Assembly: GCA_021613335.1 (NCBI GenBank) | Contig: JAJTWR010000290.1 | Span: forward strand, 562,001 to 626,000 | DNA length: 64,000 bases | Direction: 5' to 3' | Source of the DNA: Whitmania pigra | Lineage: Eukaryota > Annelida > Clitellata > Hirudinida > Haemopidae | In this document: positions 60,001 through 64,000 of the stretch, piece after piece | How the letters are laid out: each line of letters begins with the position of its first letter | Position numbering within the stretch: position 1 is the first letter of the stretch | Notes under the pieces: model-generated | Told to the model about the DNA's origin: nothing | Seen by the model: the letters and a program-made list of their open reading frames with translations, nothing else | Databases searched by the model: none | Program-made: the position numbers and the translations under genes

Positions 60001-63000
60001 TCTTTCTCGAGCATTATATCCCACAGTACCTGGAGGAAAATTCATAGCATTTATTTAATAATTGTGGATGTGTGGATATTTGGTGGGAGGGTATGGGTGA
60101 GTAAAACTTGGGTGAGCGCATTTTGTGTGGGTATGTGAACGACAAAAATGCTTAACTCATCGCATAAATTATGGTTATGATTGGTTGCATTAAAACACAA
60201 ACTTAGATTAGCCTTTATTCATTATGCAATGTTAGTAACAATCATCAAAAATTTATCAAAGTCAATCTACCAATTGCCTGTTTTCCCATAGCGCACTGGT
60301 AAGTGAGACGCGGTGCCTGGTTATGGTTGGCAAATGGAATTATGCTGGTGCAAATCCCAAACATAGTAAATGGTTCAATGGTCATGTGAGTGGTCTCTCT
60401 GTTTAAAAGATTTTTTAGTTGATTAGTTAATATCTCTGGCTTCCCCAGGTTTAATATACAGCCATTCTTGAAATAAATGGTCAACTAACTCTGCAATGTG
60501 AAATTCATTTGCTGCAACAAAGCAATCATTCATTTCATTTAGATCTAGATACTCGATTAGACCTTTTTCAACGAGATAATCAAAGTTCCTGAAATTTAAT
60601 TGTTGACATCAACTATTATCAATATTATTTATTATTATCATTGGAAATCGCTACTGCTAATATTTTACATACCTTTTTCCTTGCCGAATCTCATCCCTGT
60701 GTTTTTCCTTCAGGAGAGGAATTTTATTTTCAACAATAATAAAAGGCCTAGAAATTAGAGACATATTACTGATAATCCACACAAATCACAAATCTTATGA
60801 TAAATAAGACAGTTTTCACTTTGATTATTTTAATTAAATTTGTAATCAAGCTGATATTTGGTAGTACTTCCAATATAATTATCTTACTTGCATATTCTTC
60901 CTGCATCAGTTGATACCAATATATAAGAATCAGATAAATTACATCCAACTGAAACATTTCTGTCTATCTTATTGAGCCTGCGCAGGCATCGGAAAACCTT
61001 GCATACTTCAAATGGTAAGTCGGTTAAACCAATCAGCTTGCCTTTGAAAAATAAACTTTGTTATGAATTTAGACTCCCTCAAGTGCAACTTTAATCAAGA
61101 GGCGCTCACCATTTACAAATATTTTGAAATGACCGTATTGATTAAGAATTTCCAAATCAACTAAACCGATGGGGCATACAGGTTCTAAACTAAGAAGAAA
61201 TTCTATGATTGGACCTTCTGGTACTTCTGATGTAATATGGGCCATAAGAGCAAAATTTTTGACCAGTCCGCATTGCTGATACAACATAGAAATTCATAAA
61301 ATAAGATTTCTATTTCAATATGATAAAAAATATAGTAATTTAATATTTGTAAAACCAGCCTCTCCTTCAGGAGTATCAAAATGACACATGTAACCAAACT
61401 GCGAAGGATGAATGGACCTGGCACCACCAACTTTTCTTGTTTTTTCAAACTTTAAGAAAACAGTTCACATAAGTTTAACAAAGTAGTCATTAATACTTGT
61501 GATGTAACAAAATACAATAATAGTAATGTAGAGCATGTTTAACTGCTATTCAAGTGATTAAAAATGCAACATTCAAATAAATGGTCATAAATAATTGTGA
61601 TCAAATGTAATTTTTGCATTGGTGAAATCGATTTTATCTTTGGAGGTCTTACCATTTAAATATTTAATTAAAAAGTCACTTTTAGCACGATTATTGTATA
61701 GAGAAATAGTACTTATAAATAAGATAATTTATAATATAATAATATTACTATATTATAATATTATATTACTATGTTGTTATATTTTTATTATTATTATTTT
61801 CATTGTTATCATTGTTGTTGCTGATATTGTTGTTTACGATTTACGTTCTAATTTATATAATGTTGATTTGTGTAATTTATATTAATGTAGTTTGCTAAAT
61901 TGTAGCTATTCTTGTAAAAAATCCAGACGGACTGGCACATAAGCACTGCAAAATATTGGGTGCTTGATATCGCAGCCAACACAGGTAGCACCCAATGTTA
62001 GTATATTTTATGCTAAAAGCTTTAAGATTGAAATTGATGAATTTAAAGGCGAGTTTGCTATTGCTTCTGTGTTTATTTTTATGATTTGTGACCGGTTGTG
62101 TTACTTTGCTTTTTTAATCATTTTGTATGTTTGTGTTAATATTACAGAGGTTTTTCAGCAAGAGGTTACCCGGGTAATGCACAGTCACCAACCTGGCTTT
62201 GAATTTTGGTCATATGTGAGAGAGTTGATAGATAATTGAGTCTGTTGAGAGTCTGTGTCACTCCATGTCTCTTCATGTTGAATCTACTGATTTCCCATTT
62301 ACCCTATTTCATTAAGATAACAAAATAATTATTTACTTAAAAAGTAATCATTTTTTCTTAGTATCATCTTATCAAATAATTGCACAAGTGTTATGAGACA
62401 GAAACTGAATGTATCTATTTCAATTAAATTAAAATGCATAATAAGTAATAAAATAAAACTCACAGAAGTAAGTGCATGTTCAAAACCTTGAGTTATTTCA
62501 CTTTTGCTAAAGTGACTTCGTACATCAAAATTATTTATGGTGGTTCTTGGTGATTCTAGTTCTCTAAGAAGCTAAATGAAATTAAACATTATTACATCAC
62601 ATTATTAGACAACATATCTCTTCATTCAAAGCAGCTCAATAATTATTTAAGTAAACTCAAATCCAATTGAGACTCACAAACTGCATGAAAAGTTTTATAA
62701 CCTTTCAGAATTTTAAAATCATTGAGATAGAGGGGGAAATTGTTATGCAAACAGAAAATTAAAAGAGGCAGTCATTTCAAAGACTCATAAGAAGAACAAA
62801 GATACTGATAATTTAGTTATCAAAACTTATAATATGTAATGATGTTGAAAATACTATTTTACATCCGGCAGATTATGTTCGTATAAAACCCATTTTTGTG
62901 AAATAGGCATCTCTAACTTTATCATAAACGAGTATATTTCGAAAAATATTTCGGTAAGAGTCTTACACTGTTAATTAGGCTCTTAAACTTGTCCTCAAAA

Positions 63001-64000
63001 ATTAGAGACAGAAGCTGGCCATCAAGTTCAAACCTTTTATTGCCAAGAAAGTCCATGTCAGTCAAATGGCCAGTTTGCTTTGCCTTTATAATCCTTCTTG
63101 CCATGAGACCCAAGTATATGGCCTTACTTGTGAAGTCCCACTTCACTACCTGTTGATAACAGGTCATATAATTTCTCAACGTTAAGGTTGTAAACAGAGC
63201 TTTTTATCATAAACGTGGAAAAAAGTGGAATGTCTTACAGGAATGTGGCACAGTATTATGCTCTGAAATATTTCGAGAACATAATTAGCCCTCTTGCTTC
63301 TGGCCTCTGCAGTGTCTCCACCAAATGTCTTTGAGCTTAATTTACTTGAAAGATACGTCAATGCCTATAGATAATAGAATTATTATAATAGCGAACTATC
63401 ACGATCTATTCTACAAAGTAAACTTTCATTAAAATTCAGTATTTTTAGACAATTCACCTGTGCTTGTGTAAAGATCTTAAGCTGTTGCGCCATTTTAAAA
63501 CTTGGAGACAGATACAAGTTACAAAAATCACCCTCTCCCACCAACTGTGTAATTGATAAATCATCTTCAATACCCATCGCTTTGAACGCCACACACAATG
63601 GAATATCCTGAAAGTTAATTAAAATCAAATTAAATCTTAACACTGTCATCGGATATTAACGTTTATAATTCACAAATTTAATTAATTAAAATAAAATATT
63701 AAAAATCTTACCTCTGTAAAGGAATTGTGACAGAGAACCAAAGATCTGTCTCCCAGCAAGCTTAGGTGGGTTTTTGTCTTTAATTCCACTGTACAGCTGT
63801 AATGTAATAATTACTTTAATACACTTTTTAATATTAATACTTAATATACTTTTAATATATTTGCATTTCCTTATAAAACATTTTGATAAACCAAATTAAT
63901 TACATGATTTGTGAAACTAAATGCTATTTGAATCAGCATCTTACCTAGTTGCAGAGCAGCACAGTCTTCCCTTCTTATCATACTCCATGATCATCCTGTT
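57084..64000 (-). CDS. Divergent RPC2-like paralog (RNA polymerase III second-largest subunit), 3' part
   Basis: Twenty-four exons in window: 63945-64000 (partial), 63712-63796, 63458-63607, 63239-63364, 62967-63149, 62464-62571, 62193-62303, 61360-61449, 61110-61275, 60888-61041, 60673-60747, 60490-60588, 60271-60398, 59944-60029, 59666-59789, 59387-59545, 59194-59284, 58993-59133, 58782-58848, 58430-58535, 58246-58342, 57560-57757, 57333-57422 and 57084-57207. They give 937 aa in one frame; the matching part of the other copy is 950. It keeps [63 protein letters not shown] and the zinc motif CKDCG...WCKRC. The zinc-ribbon spacing and C terminus are RPC2-like, not RPB2- or RPA2-like. It differs at [12 protein letters not shown] (His to Phe) and [13 protein letters not shown] (WG..CP altered). 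Exon lengths match POLR3B across most junctions. The 5' end lies beyond 64000. It is intact in what is seen, so I infer an active gene with a changed role. Confidence 0.88.
58033..58140 (+). pseudogene. LINE reverse transcriptase C-terminal relic inside the POLR3B-like gene
   Basis: The plus frame reads [20 protein letters not shown], related to the piece at 53353-53435. It is in the intron between the 57560-57757 and 58246-58342 exons. Confidence 0.35.
61450..62192. other. Large intron of the POLR3B-like gene
   Basis: AT-rich intron between the 62193-62303 and 61360-61449 exons. The plus-strand ORFs at 61619-61885 and 61964-62239 (the latter overlaps the 62193 exon antisense) have no motifs and are treated as chance. 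Confidence 0.7.

Noticed and set aside
61619..62239. Two plus-strand ORFs
   Set aside because: They lie in an intron of, and partly antisense to, the POLR3B-like gene, are AT-rich and have no motif.
57084..64000. Viral or bacterial origin of the second RPC2-like gene
   Set aside because: Shared intron positions and phases with the host POLR3B show that it is a host duplicate.

Overview
This is an AT-rich, intron-rich metazoan (invertebrate) nuclear DNA segment. The evidence is animal gene families (a BTB-BACK-kelch protein of the KLHL1/4/5 class, a WDR49/WDR64/WDY-type protein, a signal-peptide LRR receptor and an ankyrin protein), short exons with GT-AG introns, and several non-LTR and DNA transposon families. 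I cannot name the phylum. I rebuilt gene models by hand from ORFs, splice sites and codon phase. Every multi-exon model given here keeps one open frame across all its junctions.

Layout: 13-3245 (minus) is the 5' part of a WDR49/64/WDY-type EF-hand/WD40 gene. 6797-10533 (minus) is a ten-exon KLHL1/4/5-class kelch gene. It ends in TGA followed by CTA, and the same frame stays open for 678 more codons, to 4760. 11145-20285 (minus) is a complete 23-exon POLR3B of 1,133 aa, with a Tc1/mariner relic in one intron. Head-to-head with it, 20699-27543 (plus) encodes an LRR type I membrane protein. Its first coding exon is split by a full-length 5.2 kb I-type LINE (20906-26084) with a perfect 11-bp target duplication. 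29620-34093 (minus) is a seven-exon ankyrin-repeat protein, and 35137-35535 (minus) is an intronless POLR2D. 36-44 kb is gene-poor and rich in microsatellites. 44526-51549 (minus) is a seven-exon gene for an unfamiliar, tail-anchored protein with three repeats. 51847-53350 is a second, longer Tc1/mariner copy. 57084-64000 (minus) is the 3' part (24 exons) of a second, divergent but intact POLR3B.

The two observations that stand out are these. (1) There is a linked, intron-sharing paralog of the second-largest RNA polymerase III subunit. It is open throughout but has substitutions at residues otherwise nearly invariant in this protein superfamily, which suggests a specialised Pol III-type enzyme or subunit. 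(2) A kelch-family gene carries the classic UGA-CUA stop-readthrough context followed by a 678-codon open frame in phase, resembling the readthrough of Drosophila kelch but in a different KLHL class. A cryptic in-frame splice that bypasses the stop is a rival explanation.

Three RNA polymerase genes (POLR3B, POLR2D, POLR3B-like) lie within 53 kb. Nothing in the sequence shows that this linkage is functional.
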